Shown: positions 25,459 through 34,406, counted from the first letter of the stretch. The stretch: DNA of 64,000 nt from Mucilaginibacter sp. 14171R-50 (GCF_010093045.1 NZ_CP048115.1:1860001-1924000), one strand, 5' to 3'. Made by a program: numbers and translations. Notes: generated by a model from the letters alone, not told the origin.

Positions 25459-26010
25459 TTGAGCCCCCAACGCAAAATATCGTTATCTGAGGAAGAATTA
25501 GTACTTGCTTTGCGCAACCGCGAGAAAATTGCGGTTGAGGCTTTATATGATATGTACTCTTCTTCTTTATTCGGCGTTATTTCCAGGATCATCACCGACG
25601 AAGCTATCGCCGAAGACGTTTTGCAGGAAACTTTTGTAAAAATTTGGCGTTCGTTCAGCGGTTACAGCAGCGATAAAGGGCGATTATTTACATGGATGGT
25701 AAATATCGCGCGAAACCTGGCTATCGATAAAGTACGATCAAAGGATTTTAAAAATCAAAGCAAAAACCATGAGCTTGAAAATAACGTAACTTTCGTTGAT
25801 GAACAGAAAAATACAATTTACAAGCCCGAGTTGTTGGGTATTAAGGAGTTAGTAACCACCTTGAAACCCGAACAAAGATCAATACTCGACCTGGTATATT
25901 TTAAAGGTTATACCCATGTTGAAGCGGCCGAAGAACTCGGCATACCATTGGGCACTGTTAAAACAAGGTTGCGGATGGGGATACTTCAACTCAGAAAACA
26001 TTTTAATTAA
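25459..26010 (+). CDS. ECF-type RNA polymerase sigma-70 factor (SigK-like)
   Basis: A 183-residue alternative sigma factor. Region 2 holds ALYDMYSSSLFGVISRI, AEDVLQETFVKIWRS and GRLFTWMVNIARNLAID. Region 4 holds LDLVYFKGYTHVEAAEELG and GTVKTRLRMGILQLRKHF. The best start is a TTG at 25459 (MSPQRKISLSEEELV). There is a 2-bp gap to the anti-sigma gene downstream, so this is a coupled sigma/anti-sigma pair. The RskA-like partner suggests SigK-type control by a membrane signal, possibly redox or envelope stress (inference). Confidence 0.92.
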   Translation: MSPQRKISLSEEELVLALRNREKIAVEALYDMYSSSLFGVISRIITDEAIAEDVLQETFVKIWRSFSGYSSDKGRLFTWMVNIARNLAIDKVRSKDFKNQSKNHELENNVTFVDEQKNTIYKPELLGIKELVTTLKPEQRSILDLVYFKGYTHVEAAEELGIPLGTVKTRLRMGILQLRKHFN

Positions 26011-26012
26011 GC

Positions 26013-26840
26013 GTGGAAGACGTTAAGGCATATATCGAATCGGGAATTTTGGAACTTTACGTTCTGGGCGATATGAGCGCGGAAGAAAAGTTGCAGGTTG
26101 AAGGTATGGCCTCAAAATACCCCGAGATAAGGACCGAGATCAATGCAATAGAAACATCGCTTGAACTTTATGCCCGCGCGCAGGCCGTTGAACCTTCTGA
26201 ACAACTGCGTAACCGGGTTTTAAATAGCATGGTTGTAAACCTTGGCGATGACAATACTTTTACCAAAAGCGTTACGCACCATGACGATGACAATGTACCA
26301 CAATTGCCCGCCGCACGCGTAAACAGCTTTTACAAGTACGCCTTTGCAGCGTGCCTTACCCTGTTGCTGATAAGCATTTATGGCCTGGTAAACCTATACA
26401 GCCAGCTGCAGGATTCAAATGCTCAGATCGCCGCTTTACGTTTGGATAAACAGCATTTTGCCAACCAGGTTAGTTTAATGGATAACCAGCTGGATATGTA
26501 CCGCGACCCATCGTATAAGGTGCTAAAATTAAAGGGCACCGCTAAAACACCAACAGCCGCCATGATACTGGCCTGGAACGCCGTGAGCAAAAAGGTAATG
26601 GTTGATGTTCAGAGTGTAAAACTGCCTAAGAACGACAAACAACATCAATACCAGCTATGGGCGCTGGTTAACGGCAAACCTGTAGATATGGGAGTATTTG
26701 ATGCCCCTGATGCAGATACCGCCGGGGTAAAGGAAATGAAGGCGATAGCTTCTGCTCAGGGCTTTGCGGTAACCTTAGAACCCATGGGCGGTAGCATAAA
26801 TCCCACTATGAACGAGATGGTGGTGATAGGCACTTTTTAA
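26013..26840 (+). CDS. Anti-sigma factor (RskA family)
   Basis: A 275-residue single-pass membrane protein starting with GTG at 26013. The N-terminal cytosolic part (LELYVLGDMSAEEKLQVEGM) resembles anti-sigma domains that clamp the sigma factor, without the usual zinc-binding HxxxCxxC. A membrane helix spans about residues 108-130. The periplasmic RskA domain ends QLWALVNGKPVDMGVFD...GFAVTLEPMGGSINPT. It is coupled to the sigma gene upstream. A regulated proteolysis step is the usual way such factors release sigma; this is inferred from the family. Confidence 0.88.
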   Translation: MEDVKAYIESGILELYVLGDMSAEEKLQVEGMASKYPEIRTEINAIETSLELYARAQAVEPSEQLRNRVLNSMVVNLGDDNTFTKSVTHHDDDNVPQLPAARVNSFYKYAFAACLTLLLISIYGLVNLYSQLQDSNAQIAALRLDKQHFANQVSLMDNQLDMYRDPSYKVLKLKGTAKTPTAAMILAWNAVSKKVMVDVQSVKLPKNDKQHQYQLWALVNGKPVDMGVFDAPDADTAGVKEMKAIASAQGFAVTLEPMGGSINPTMNEMVVIGTF

Positions 26841-27008
26841 TCCGGGAAAAACTGCCGTATGTTAAAGTTTTGTTAAAAACTGTATCAATTATCAAACAAT
26901 TAAATATTTCGCGTTGTTATTGTAACTATTATATGTGGCGCACGTCATATATATACAATTAGTTAGAAGTATTTAGTTCTTTATAAGATCAGTTAATAGT
27001 TTAAAAAG

Positions 27009-27040
27009 GCGAATGTTCAATACTTACATTCGCTTTTTTT
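27009..27040. terminator. Terminator between the anti-sigma and NAD(P)HX genes
   Basis: An 8-bp stem (GCGAATGT at 27009-27016 with ACATTCGC at 27026-27033) plus flanking A/T pairs and a seven-T run. The minus-strand gene's stop codon touches it. The gap 26841-27008 is AT-rich and shows nothing else. Confidence 0.7.
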
Positions 27041-28544
27041 ATGCCTTTAATTTTGCCATGGTAACCGGCAGCTGGGCAATAATGCGGCTGGGTAACACCA
27101 CGTTCATACGGTTTGGCAGCGCCAGTTCGTCGCCCGCCTTACCATGAACATATACCCCCAATATACAGGCATCCCGCGGCGGGTATTTTTGCGCTAACAA
27201 CGAGGTTATGATACCGGTTAGCACATCGCCCATGCCCCCGCTTGCCATAGCCGCGTTGCTTGTAGAGTTAAAATAAAGCTGTCCTTGCGGCGTAGCTGTT
27301 ATGGTGTAATCATTTTTTAGGATAATATAAATGCCTAACGCCTTGGCCTTTGCTTTGGCGGTTTGCAGCCGCTGCCACCAATTGGTATGCTTGCCAAACA
27401 AACGGTCGAACTCTTTCATATGGGGCGTTAAAATACTCCCGGCCGGCAGCTTTTTTAGCAGGTTTTGATGCTCTGCCAGTACATTAAGCGCATCTGCGTC
27501 AATCACCACCGGGTTTTTATAATTTTTTATAACAGCTTTTAGCAGTTTTAAAGTGCCTGTTTCTTTACCTAAACCGGGGCCGATACCAATGGCGGTAAAT
27601 TTGTCTCCATCAATATCAGGCGTTTTTTCTTCCCGGCGTATCAAAGCCATTATTTCAGGCATCGAGCTGTTCAGGGCTACCAATCCGCTTAGGGGTATAC
27701 AGGCAGTTGTTAGCCCACTGCCCGCGTGTGCACAAGCTGATGAGGCCAGCAGTGCCGCTCCCATGGTCTCGTCCTTACCGGCAATGATCAGGGCATGCCC
27801 GTATGTGCCCTTGTTGCTGAACCGACTGCGCGGTTTTATCAGCTGCCTTGCGTCCTTTTCCTCAACGTAATAATATGGGGTGTCGGCTGTGTTTATAAAA
27901 TCTTCGCTTAATCCAATTTTTACTACTTCGCAGCAGTTAATGTAGGGGCCGCTCTCGGGCAGCAGGAAGTTTATCTTCGGTTGCTGAAAGGTGATCACCA
28001 GGTCGTTTTTAAGGACCGCGGCACCTTCAGGTAATTCGGCCTCTGTAAATAAACCCGTTGGCACATCAACCGCAACCACCGTTTTTTCCAGGCTGTTAAG
28101 GTGTTCCACAAGCGTTTTGTAGTCGCCTGCCAGTGGCTTGTTAAGGCCTGTACCTAACATGGCATCTATAATCAGATCAGCGCTTTCTTTAATGGTCTTA
28201 AAGCCCTTTTTTAATTCTTTTATAGGGATTTTTGAGGTTTTTAACCGCTTCAGGTTCGTGGTAAAATCATCGCTGGCGTTATCGCTAAAGCGGCATATCT
28301 TTACATCTATATGGTTATAACCGTGATGCCCCAAGATGCGGGCGATGGCCAATCCGTCGCCGCCGTTGTTGCCGGTGCCGCAGTAAACAGCTATTTTTTG
28401 CTTCCTGTCTTGAAAATGATTGACGAACCATCCTACAAAAGCTTTTGATGCGCGTTCCATCAGGTCGATAGAACTTATTGGCTCATTAGCGATGGTGTAA
28501 GCGTCGGCTTCGCGGATTTGCTTGGATATCAATAACGGCAACAT
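27039..28544 (-). CDS. nnr: Bifunctional NAD(P)H-hydrate epimerase / ADP-dependent dehydratase
   Basis: A 501-residue metabolite-repair enzyme. The N-terminal NnrE domain (residues ~1-215) epimerises NAD(P)HX and has VYCGTGNNGGDGLAIAR. The C-terminal NnrD domain (about 225-501) dehydrates it at the cost of ADP and has IGIGPGLGKETG and MASGGMGDVLTGIITSLL. I start it at ATG 28544 (MLPLLISKQIREADAYTI), as in other members; a longer frame begins 33 codons earlier without good support. It is cytosolic and shares no obvious operon with the SDR genes. Confidence 0.92.
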   Translation of the reverse strand: MLPLLISKQIREADAYTIANEPISSIDLMERASKAFVGWFVNHFQDRKQKIAVYCGTGNNGGDGLAIARILGHHGYNHIDVKICRFSDNASDDFTTNLKRLKTSKIPIKELKKGFKTIKESADLIIDAMLGTGLNKPLAGDYKTLVEHLNSLEKTVVAVDVPTGLFTEAELPEGAAVLKNDLVITFQQPKINFLLPESGPYINCCEVVKIGLSEDFINTADTPYYYVEEKDARQLIKPRSRFSNKGTYGHALIIAGKDETMGAALLASSACAHAGSGLTTACIPLSGLVALNSSMPEIMALIRREEKTPDIDGDKFTAIGIGPGLGKETGTLKLLKAVIKNYKNPVVIDADALNVLAEHQNLLKKLPAGSILTPHMKEFDRLFGKHTNWWQRLQTAKAKAKALGIYIILKNDYTITATPQGQLYFNSTSNAAMASGGMGDVLTGIITSLLAQKYPPRDACILGVYVHGKAGDELALPNRMNVVLPSRIIAQLPVTMAKLKA

Positions 28545-28658
28545 ATAGCCTAAAGGTAGGATTTTTGTGTTTTGTTTGGTAAGGAAAAAGATTTGTCGGG
28601 ATAAGCGAACGAAGGGTTCGATTTGCGAATTATTACCTATCACCCCCTGGGCTAAAAA

Positions 28659-29444
28659 TTACCCGTGCCCCTTTAACTTGCGTTTAATAATAGCGTTCTT
28701 GATAAACTGCGGCAGTAAGCTGTTCAAGGCGACTAAAAATTTATTGGCAGCACCGGGTACTATCTCTGGCTTGCCTTTAAACAAACCGTCGATAGCGATA
28801 CGGGCCACATCTTCCGCTTCAAATATGGTGGCTTTGGCAATGCCTTTAAGCTGTTGATTTAACACGAGCAGTTCCGGCTTGGTGTTTATCCCACCCGGGC
28901 TAAGCAAACTCATTTTCACATTTGTGCCTGCAAGTTCCAACTGCATACATTTTGTGAAATAACTGATAAACGCCTTGCTTGCCCCGTAAACCTGCTTGCG
29001 CGGGACTATAAACTTGCCACCCATGCTGCCTACATTTAAAATGTAAGATGTAATAGTGACATCCACCTGCGCCAAAAACAATCGCGTCAGCAAAACAGGA
29101 GCGGTGATATTAAGATCTATTTGTTTTTTATAGAAGCCTGTGCTTTTATCGGTAAACCAGTCCCAATTGCCGATGCCGGCGTTATTGATAAGCATGTGGG
29201 CGGTTATGCGATGTTCGGTTAAATACTTAAAAATTTGGTGGCAGCTATCGGCATCCGTCAGGTCCGTTTCTAAAACATCGGTCTTAATCTCAAAATTCTT
29301 CACCAGGTATTTTGCCAGGTTATAAAGCCCGGGACCCGGTAGGGCTATCAAGACCAGGTTAATATTGCGTTTAGCCAGTTCAATGGCAAATGCTTTCCCC
29401 AATCCTTCGCTGGCCCCTGTTACTATGGCGGTTAATTGCGGCAT
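28659..29444 (-). CDS. Short-chain dehydrogenase/reductase
   Basis: A 261-residue classical SDR. The cofactor loop is VTGASEGLGKAFAIEL (residues 8-23). The NNAG motif is NNAGIGN. The catalytic Ser and Tyr-x3-Lys lie in NVGSMGG and VYGASKAFISYF. The substrate is unknown; the C-terminal part is hydrophobic, which suggests a lipid-like substrate. Its start overlaps the end of the upstream SDR gene by 1 bp, so both are made from one transcript controlled by the palindrome at 30497. Confidence 0.9.
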   Translation of the reverse strand: MPQLTAIVTGASEGLGKAFAIELAKRNINLVLIALPGPGLYNLAKYLVKNFEIKTDVLETDLTDADSCHQIFKYLTEHRITAHMLINNAGIGNWDWFTDKSTGFYKKQIDLNITAPVLLTRLFLAQVDVTITSYILNVGSMGGKFIVPRKQVYGASKAFISYFTKCMQLELAGTNVKMSLLSPGGINTKPELLVLNQQLKGIAKATIFEAEDVARIAIDGLFKGKPEIVPGAANKFLVALNSLLPQFIKNAIIKRKLKGHG

Positions 29445-30424
29445 TAGTGTGCTTTTAAATAGTTAACGGTTCGGCGCATGGCTTCATCAAAGGGGGTTAT
29501 GGTATATCCCAATTGTTCTGCCGCTTTTTGGCTGCTGTACTTTTGGTTAAATAGCAGGCGGTCGGCAAACTCGGGTAAAAAAACCGGGGCAAGGCCCGTT
29601 AGCCTGGTTTTCAACGCTTCGAGATGGCTATAAAATTTTATTAATTTTTGCGGCAGTTTTACCATCTTTCGGCGCACACCAGATACTTCTGCCAACGTAC
29701 TGAAAAACTGATCAAAGCTTATATCCTCGCCGCCCAAAATATAACGGTTGCCGGTAAGGCCTTTTTCCATAGCCGCTATATGCCCGTTCACCACATCATC
29801 AAGGTAGGCATAGTTGGATATCTGCCCGCCATCGCCGGGGATAATGCGCCATTTACCTTTTAAATACCCGCTTATCATTTTGCTTACGGTGTTGCTGTCG
29901 GTAATCGGCCCCTCGCCAAACACCCGGGACGGGTTAACGGTAACCACATCCATACCCTGTTCAACAAATTTATTCACTTCCAGTTCGGCCAGGTACTTTG
30001 TGCGCTCGTATGCTATCGGGAAGCCCACAATGCGCGGCTCATCTTCGGTCAAAGGATATTTTAAGGTCGGTCCCCAAACGCCGCAGGTTGAAGTGTAAAC
30101 CACCCGCGCTATACCTGCCTGCTGCGCGGCAAGCAGTACGTTGCGGGTGCCGGTAACATTCGTTTCCAGAAAATCATTCTGATTGCGGCACCACATTTTA
30201 GCCATAGCAGCAGTATGGTATATCTGCGTGCAGCCTTCCATCGCTTTATTTAGCGTATCGGGCAGCAATATATCACCTTTTACAGGTTCAATATTTGGAT
30301 GTCTGATCAGGTAGGGGTGCTCCGTATTCCGGCAAAGCGCTTTTACATGATGGCCCGTTTGAGCAAGCTCGAAACAAAGTTTCCGGCCAATAAACCCGGT
30401 AGCGCCTGTCACTAAAATATTCAT
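29444..30424 (-). CDS. NAD-dependent epimerase/dehydratase (extended SDR)
   Basis: A 326-residue extended SDR (3-beta-HSD/dihydroflavonol reductase-like). It has the N-terminal Rossmann loop VTGATGFIGRKL, a TSTCGVWG active-site Ser/Thr strand, and the catalytic Tyr-x3-Lys in AYERTKYLAE. GNRYILGGEDISFDQF is typical of NAD-dependent sugar- or steroid-type members. It is the first gene of a two-gene unit with the SDR at 28659 and is divergent from the GbsR/MarR regulator. Confidence 0.9.
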   Translation of the reverse strand: MNILVTGATGFIGRKLCFELAQTGHHVKALCRNTEHPYLIRHPNIEPVKGDILLPDTLNKAMEGCTQIYHTAAMAKMWCRNQNDFLETNVTGTRNVLLAAQQAGIARVVYTSTCGVWGPTLKYPLTEDEPRIVGFPIAYERTKYLAELEVNKFVEQGMDVVTVNPSRVFGEGPITDSNTVSKMISGYLKGKWRIIPGDGGQISNYAYLDDVVNGHIAAMEKGLTGNRYILGGEDISFDQFFSTLAEVSGVRRKMVKLPQKLIKFYSHLEALKTRLTGLAPVFLPEFADRLLFNQKYSSQKAAEQLGYTITPFDEAMRRTVNYLKAH

Positions 30425-30496
30425 GTATCGTAAATATGGAGGTATGCAGCGGAAGATAAAAATTATTTAGTGGGAACCTGAAACAATATTTAAAAT

Positions 30497-30522
30497 AAAC
30501 TTTCAAAAAGTTTTGAAAGTTT
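30497..30522. promoter_or_regulatory. Perfect palindromic operator in the divergent promoter region
   Basis: AAACTTTCAAAA and TTTTGAAAGTTT are perfect 12-bp half-sites around an AG centre. They lie between the extended-SDR gene (-) and the GbsR/MarR gene (+). The TTTG at 30512-30515 in the right arm could be the -33 box of the regulator gene. The site probably binds the adjacent regulator (inference). Confidence 0.7.
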
Positions 30523-30533
30523 AAAAACATATT

Positions 30534-30541
30534 TATATTTG
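30534..30541 (+). promoter_or_regulatory. -7 element of the GbsR/MarR gene
   Basis: TATATTTG matches TAnnTTTG, 18 bp after a TTTG in the operator and 3 bp before the start codon, so the leader would be minimal. Confidence 0.45.
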
Positions 30542-30544
30542 TGC

Positions 30545-31051
30545 ATGGAATTACCCGAAGCAAAACAAAAATTTATCGAGGCGTGGGGCAAGTTAGGCTC
30601 TGAGTGGGGGATAAACCGCACCATGGCGCAGGTGCATGCGCTGCTGCTGGTAACCCCGACCGAGTTAACTACTGAAGAGATCATGGAAAGCCTGAGCATA
30701 TCCCGTGGTAACGCCAACATGACACTGCGCGAACTGATGGGCTGGGGGCTGGTTGAAAAAAGGCACAAGGCCGGCGAACGTAAAGAATACTTTTTTGCTG
30801 ATAAAGATACCTGGAACATTGCCCGCCAGGTAGCCAAAGAGCGCCGCAAACGCGAGTTGGAACCCGTTATGAAAATATTAGACGAGCTGGTAAAGGTCAA
30901 AGGGGATAGCAAAGATGCTGATTATGCCACCTTTAATAAATCCGTAACCGATATAAACAGGATGGCTAAAAACGTAGATAGAACTTTGGATACGATGTTA
31001 AAAGCTGAAGAGAACTGGTTTTGGGGCTCTATTTTTAAAATGTTTAAGTAG
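30545..31051 (+). CDS. GbsR/MarR-family transcriptional regulator
   Basis: A 168-residue winged-helix regulator of the GbsR type. The wHTH core is LTTEEIMESLSISRGNAN followed by LRELMGWGLVEKRHKAGERKEYFFADKDTW. The helical ends (N-term 1-40, C-term 115-168) form the dimer arms usual in the family. It starts at ATG 30545, at the edge of a perfect palindrome that it probably binds. Downstream genes (DCC thiol oxidoreductase, TIGR01777) are close in the same direction, so it may also control them. Confidence 0.88.
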   Translation: MELPEAKQKFIEAWGKLGSEWGINRTMAQVHALLLVTPTELTTEEIMESLSISRGNANMTLRELMGWGLVEKRHKAGERKEYFFADKDTWNIARQVAKERRKRELEPVMKILDELVKVKGDSKDADYATFNKSVTDINRMAKNVDRTLDTMLKAEENWFWGSIFKMFK

Positions 31052-31105
31052 CATTTTTTTGCAGTATATATTTCAAAAATTACTGAAAATTCAAATATTA
31101 CAATA

Positions 31106-31921
31106 ATGAAAACCCTGAACGACCACACCATACTTTACGATGCCGAATGCCCCATGTGCGATCTATATACCAAAACCTTTGTGCAAACAGGTTTGCTTGA
31201 CACGAACGGCCGGGCGCCATACCAGCAATTAGAGCCACAAAACTGCCCGATGGTAAACAGGCAGCGCGCCGTAAACGAAATAGCGTTGGTGAACAATAAA
31301 ACCGGCGAGGTAACCTACGGTATAAAAAGCCTGTTTAAAATACTGGCGAATGCCATGCCGCTGTTAAGGCCGTTGTTTGGCTTTGCGCCGTTTGTTTGGT
31401 TAATGGGCAAGGTCTACGCCTTTATATCATACAACCGCAGGGTTATTATACCAACAGCCGGCGATGGCTTTGCCTTGCAGCCAACCTTCCTGTTACGTTA
31501 CCGGGTAGCCTATTTGGTATTTACCTGGGCCGTTACCTCGTATATACTAACCTTTTACGCCGGGTTGCTGCAGGGTATTATGCCCGTAGGCAGCCTGTAC
31601 CGCGAAGCCCTGATATGCGGTGGGCAGGTAATTTTTCAGGGGATAATTATTAGTTTGATAGCTAACGAAAAGAAATGGGATTACCTGGGTAACATGATGA
31701 CCATTTCTTTTGGAGGCGGCTTATTATTGTTGCCCGTGCTGCTGCTGGCCGGACTGATAGGGCAGCACCCCATGTTTTACGCGGGCTATTTTATGCTGGT
31801 AGCGGGGCTGATGTTCTTGGAGCATATCCGCAGGAGCAAAATATTAAACATCGGGTGGACGCTTACCATCACCTGGACTATTTACAGGGCATTTGTTTTA
31901 GCGGTCATTTTATTCATTTAA
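31106..31921 (+). CDS. DCC-family thiol-disulfide oxidoreductase, membrane-bound
   Basis: A 271-residue protein. The N-terminal DCC1 (DUF393) domain has LYDAECPMCDLYTK with a CxxC pair (Cys15 and Cys18) after the usual Asp. A linker follows, and the C-terminal part has about four membrane segments from residue ~140 (YLVFTWAVTSYILTFYAGLL onward). DCC proteins are thioredoxin-like; the partner is unknown. It comes after the GbsR/MarR gene (54 bp) and 11 bp before the TIGR01777 gene, so it is probably in that operon. Confidence 0.85.
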   Translation: MKTLNDHTILYDAECPMCDLYTKTFVQTGLLDTNGRAPYQQLEPQNCPMVNRQRAVNEIALVNNKTGEVTYGIKSLFKILANAMPLLRPLFGFAPFVWLMGKVYAFISYNRRVIIPTAGDGFALQPTFLLRYRVAYLVFTWAVTSYILTFYAGLLQGIMPVGSLYREALICGGQVIFQGIIISLIANEKKWDYLGNMMTISFGGGLLLLPVLLLAGLIGQHPMFYAGYFMLVAGLMFLEHIRRSKILNIGWTLTITWTIYRAFVLAVILFI

Positions 31922-31932
31922 CACTTATTGAC

Positions 31933-32859
31933 ATGAAATATCATAAAATAATACTGGCAGGGGGTAGCGGGCAGTTGGGCAAAGCCCTTGCCGACCATTA
32001 TAAAGATGTAGCCGAACAGGTTATCATTTTAAGCAGGACCTCCCATGCTGACAATGAAAATATTAAAACATTGGTTTGGGATGGTCGTATGTCCGGCCCC
32101 TGGGCTAAGGAACTGGAAGGCGCCGATCTGCTGATAAACCTTTGCGGCAAAAACGTTAACTGCCGTTACACCAAACAAAACCGCGAAGAGATCATCCGCT
32201 CGAGGGTGGAGCCTACCCGGCTGCTGGGAAAGGTTATTGACGGACTGATTAACCCGCCCAAGCTTTGGATAAACGCGGCATCGGCCACCATATATCGCCA
32301 TGCTGAAGACCGCCCGCAGGACGAAGAAACCGGTGAAATTGGTTATGGCTTTTCTATTGATGTTTGTAAAAAATGGGAAAATACATTTTTTGATATACCA
32401 ACTCCGCATACCCGTAAGGTGGCTTTGCGGATAAGCATAGTGCTAAGCCATAACGAAGGTGCTTTTCCCCGCTTAGTTAACCTGGTTAAAACCGGCATGG
32501 GCGGCCATCAGGGCGACGGGCAGCAGTACGTATCATGGGTACATGAACAGGATGTGGTGAAATGTACCGAATGGCTGCTGCAGCACCCCGAGATGAAAGG
32601 GGTTATTAACTGTACCGCTCCAAACCCTTTAAAAAACACCGACCTGATGAAACAGCTACGCCATGCATGTGGCATACCGTTCGGCTTGCCCGCTCCGGCA
32701 TGGATGCTGGAAATAGGCGCAGCCCTTATCGGCACCGAAACCGAATTGATATTAAAAAGCCGCTGGGTGGTGCCCAAACGCCTGCTCGATGCCGGTTTTC
32801 AGTTCCAGTTTGCCAAGGCGGAGCACGCCATTAAAGATATATTGAGCATTAGCATATAA
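31933..32859 (+). CDS. TIGR01777-family epimerase/oxidoreductase
   Basis: A 308-residue SDR-like protein of the YfcH/TIGR01777 family. The cofactor loop is ILAGGSGQLGKALADHY. NLCGKNVNCRYTKQNREEI and RIRAS-like ESRV segments (RSRVEPTRLLG), SATIYRH and VSWVHEQDVV are typical. The C-terminal DUF1731 part follows from about residue 235. The start is at ATG 31933, 11 bp after the DCC gene, giving a likely operon gbsR/marR-DCC-TIGR01777. Its enzymatic substrate is not known. Confidence 0.88.
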   Translation: MKYHKIILAGGSGQLGKALADHYKDVAEQVIILSRTSHADNENIKTLVWDGRMSGPWAKELEGADLLINLCGKNVNCRYTKQNREEIIRSRVEPTRLLGKVIDGLINPPKLWINAASATIYRHAEDRPQDEETGEIGYGFSIDVCKKWENTFFDIPTPHTRKVALRISIVLSHNEGAFPRLVNLVKTGMGGHQGDGQQYVSWVHEQDVVKCTEWLLQHPEMKGVINCTAPNPLKNTDLMKQLRHACGIPFGLPAPAWMLEIGAALIGTETELILKSRWVVPKRLLDAGFQFQFAKAEHAIKDILSISI

Positions 32860-32883
32860 TATCAGAATGTGGAGTGCGGAGCG

Positions 32884-32993
32884 ATTCCCTCCCCAAGGGA
32901 GGGTGCAGGGAGGGGTTCAATAAAGCGATAAACAGCGTAATAACCCCTCCCTGCCAATACACAACTCTGCACGCCCCTCCCAAGGGAGGGAAT
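32884..32993. repeat. Dispersed inverted repeat with CCCTCCC/GGGAGGG cores
   Basis: The left arm (32884-32917, with CCCTCCCCAAGGGAGGG and CAGGGAGGGG) faces the right arm (32942-32993), which carries the same parts plus a 13-bp insertion. The 24-bp centre is unrelated. It fills the gap after the TIGR01777 gene and could fold into a large hairpin. No gene is inside. Confidence 0.75.
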
Positions 32994-33019
32994 TGAAAAA
33001 GACATTTTTTTTCGATCAT

Positions 33020-33508
33020 ATGAACCTTACCCAAACACAATTAAAAAAGCGCATCAAATACTGGCTTATCTTCCTGATAACCGGCTTGGTGCTGAGCGGG
33101 ATAACCGCATTCCCTATCGAGAGCGAACTGGCGATCGCGATGAATAATATCAACAGCTTTTCACCCAAAGTACAGCACTGGCTTACCACCATTTACACAG
33201 CTGTAAAAAACACTAACTCGCAATACCCTTACCTCAGTTATGGTACCGACTGGCTGGCCTTTGCCCACATCGTTATTGCCATTGCGTTCATTGGTCCGCT
33301 GCGCGATCCTGTCCGAAATATATGGGTGTTACAATTTGGTATGATAGCCTGCGTGCTCATTTTCCCGCTGGCATTTGTTGCAGGGCCTATCCGGCATATC
33401 CCGTTGTTTTGGCAGCTGGTAGATTGCTCTTTTGGGGTAATCGGTATCATCCCCTTGTATGTGGCTTATTGGTACAGCAGGAAATTAGAACAGCTGGAAA
33501 GCGCTTAA
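33020..33508 (+). CDS. Four-helix membrane protein of unknown function
   Basis: A 162-residue integral membrane protein with about four hydrophobic spans: residues ~15-34 (YWLIFLITGLVLSGITAF), 78-96 (AHIVIAIAFIGPL), 105-124 (LQFGMIACVLIFPLAFVAG) and 133-150. A short GTDW loop and a basic tail follow. I start at ATG 33020; an in-frame TTG nine codons upstream falls in the repeat-flanking sequence. There is no family match I trust. It overlaps cdaA (opposite strand) by 4 bp at its end. Confidence 0.65.
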   Translation: MNLTQTQLKKRIKYWLIFLITGLVLSGITAFPIESELAIAMNNINSFSPKVQHWLTTIYTAVKNTNSQYPYLSYGTDWLAFAHIVIAIAFIGPLRDPVRNIWVLQFGMIACVLIFPLAFVAGPIRHIPLFWQLVDCSFGVIGIIPLYVAYWYSRKLEQLESA

Positions 33509-34296
33509 AAGTCCTTATTCAGCAATTTTTCAAGCTCGGCAAAGCTGATGTCCATTTTTATGCGGCCTTGTTTAGCATAGGATATTTCGCCGGTTTCTTC
33601 AGATACAATGATAGCGGTAGCATCGTTGGCTTCGGTAACACCAATGCCGGCACGGTGGCGCAACCCGAACTGAGCGGGCAGGTCGGCCTTTTCGGTAACG
33701 GGTAAAATGCAGCTGGCCGATTTTATCTTATTTTCCGATATCACCACGGCGCCATCATGCAGGGGACTGTTCTTTTGAAATATGCTCTCTAACACCCGTT
33801 TTGATATCCTGGCATCAAGTACTTCGCAACTGTTCTGGTAAAACTGCTCGTCGTAATACTTCGCGAAAACTATCAGCGCCCCCGTTCGGGTTTGTTTCAT
33901 GCTCTTACAGGCGTCAATAATAGGTTTTATACGGGCGTAATTATTCTTCTCAGTTTCGGCCTTCCCAAAAAAGTAACGCCACCATGCTTTATTGCGTTGC
34001 AGCGAAGCATTTTTACCCACCAGCAATAAAAAGCGGCGTATTTCCTGCTGAAACAAAACAATAACCGCGATAATGCCCACATCGGCAACCTTTTTAAGTA
34101 TACCTGCCAGCAGCGGCATTTTTGATTCGGGTACGATAAAATACAGTATGTATATAATGGCCAGCCCGATGAAGATATTAGCAGCGATGGTGCCCCTTAT
34201 CAGGTTATACAACTGGTAAATAATAATTGCCAGCAGAATTATATCCAGTATGGCAAATGGCGTTACCTTAAGGCTGCTGAAATCAAAGGAGTGCAT
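33505..34296 (-). CDS. cdaA: Diadenylate cyclase CdaA
   Basis: A 263-residue membrane-bound synthase of the second messenger c-di-AMP from two ATP. Three membrane helices cover about residues 11-92. The DAC (DisA_N) domain has LHDGAVVI (DGA at 181-183) and GLRHRAG (RHR at 213-215), the two catalytic signatures. It is usually an essential or turgor/cell-wall-linked signal in other phyla. No phosphodiesterase or GlmM gene is next to it. The C-terminus overlaps the convergent membrane gene by 4 bp. Confidence 0.95.
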   Translation of the reverse strand: MHSFDFSSLKVTPFAILDIILLAIIIYQLYNLIRGTIAANIFIGLAIIYILYFIVPESKMPLLAGILKKVADVGIIAVIVLFQQEIRRFLLLVGKNASLQRNKAWWRYFFGKAETEKNNYARIKPIIDACKSMKQTRTGALIVFAKYYDEQFYQNSCEVLDARISKRVLESIFQKNSPLHDGAVVISENKIKSASCILPVTEKADLPAQFGLRHRAGIGVTEANDATAIIVSEETGEISYAKQGRIKMDISFAELEKLLNKDF

Positions 34297-34350
34297 GTTA
34301 CGAAGTTAATAAGTTTTAGGAAAGTTCTGTAATAGTATCGGTTAGTTTAC

Positions 34351-34406
34351 TCACCCCGACTACGCTGCGCTCGTCGACCCTCTCTGCTGGGCAAAGAGGG
34401 TGAAAG
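34351..34406. repeat. Dispersed-type repeat with AGAGGGT hairpin
   Basis: TCACCCCGACTACGCTGCGC followed by a hairpin, ACCCTCT at 34377-34383 with AGAGGGT at 34395-34401. It lies between cdaA and the polyprenyl synthase gene, 18 bp from the latter's stop codon. It has a repeat-like GC composition unlike the surrounding gap. Confidence 0.45.
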
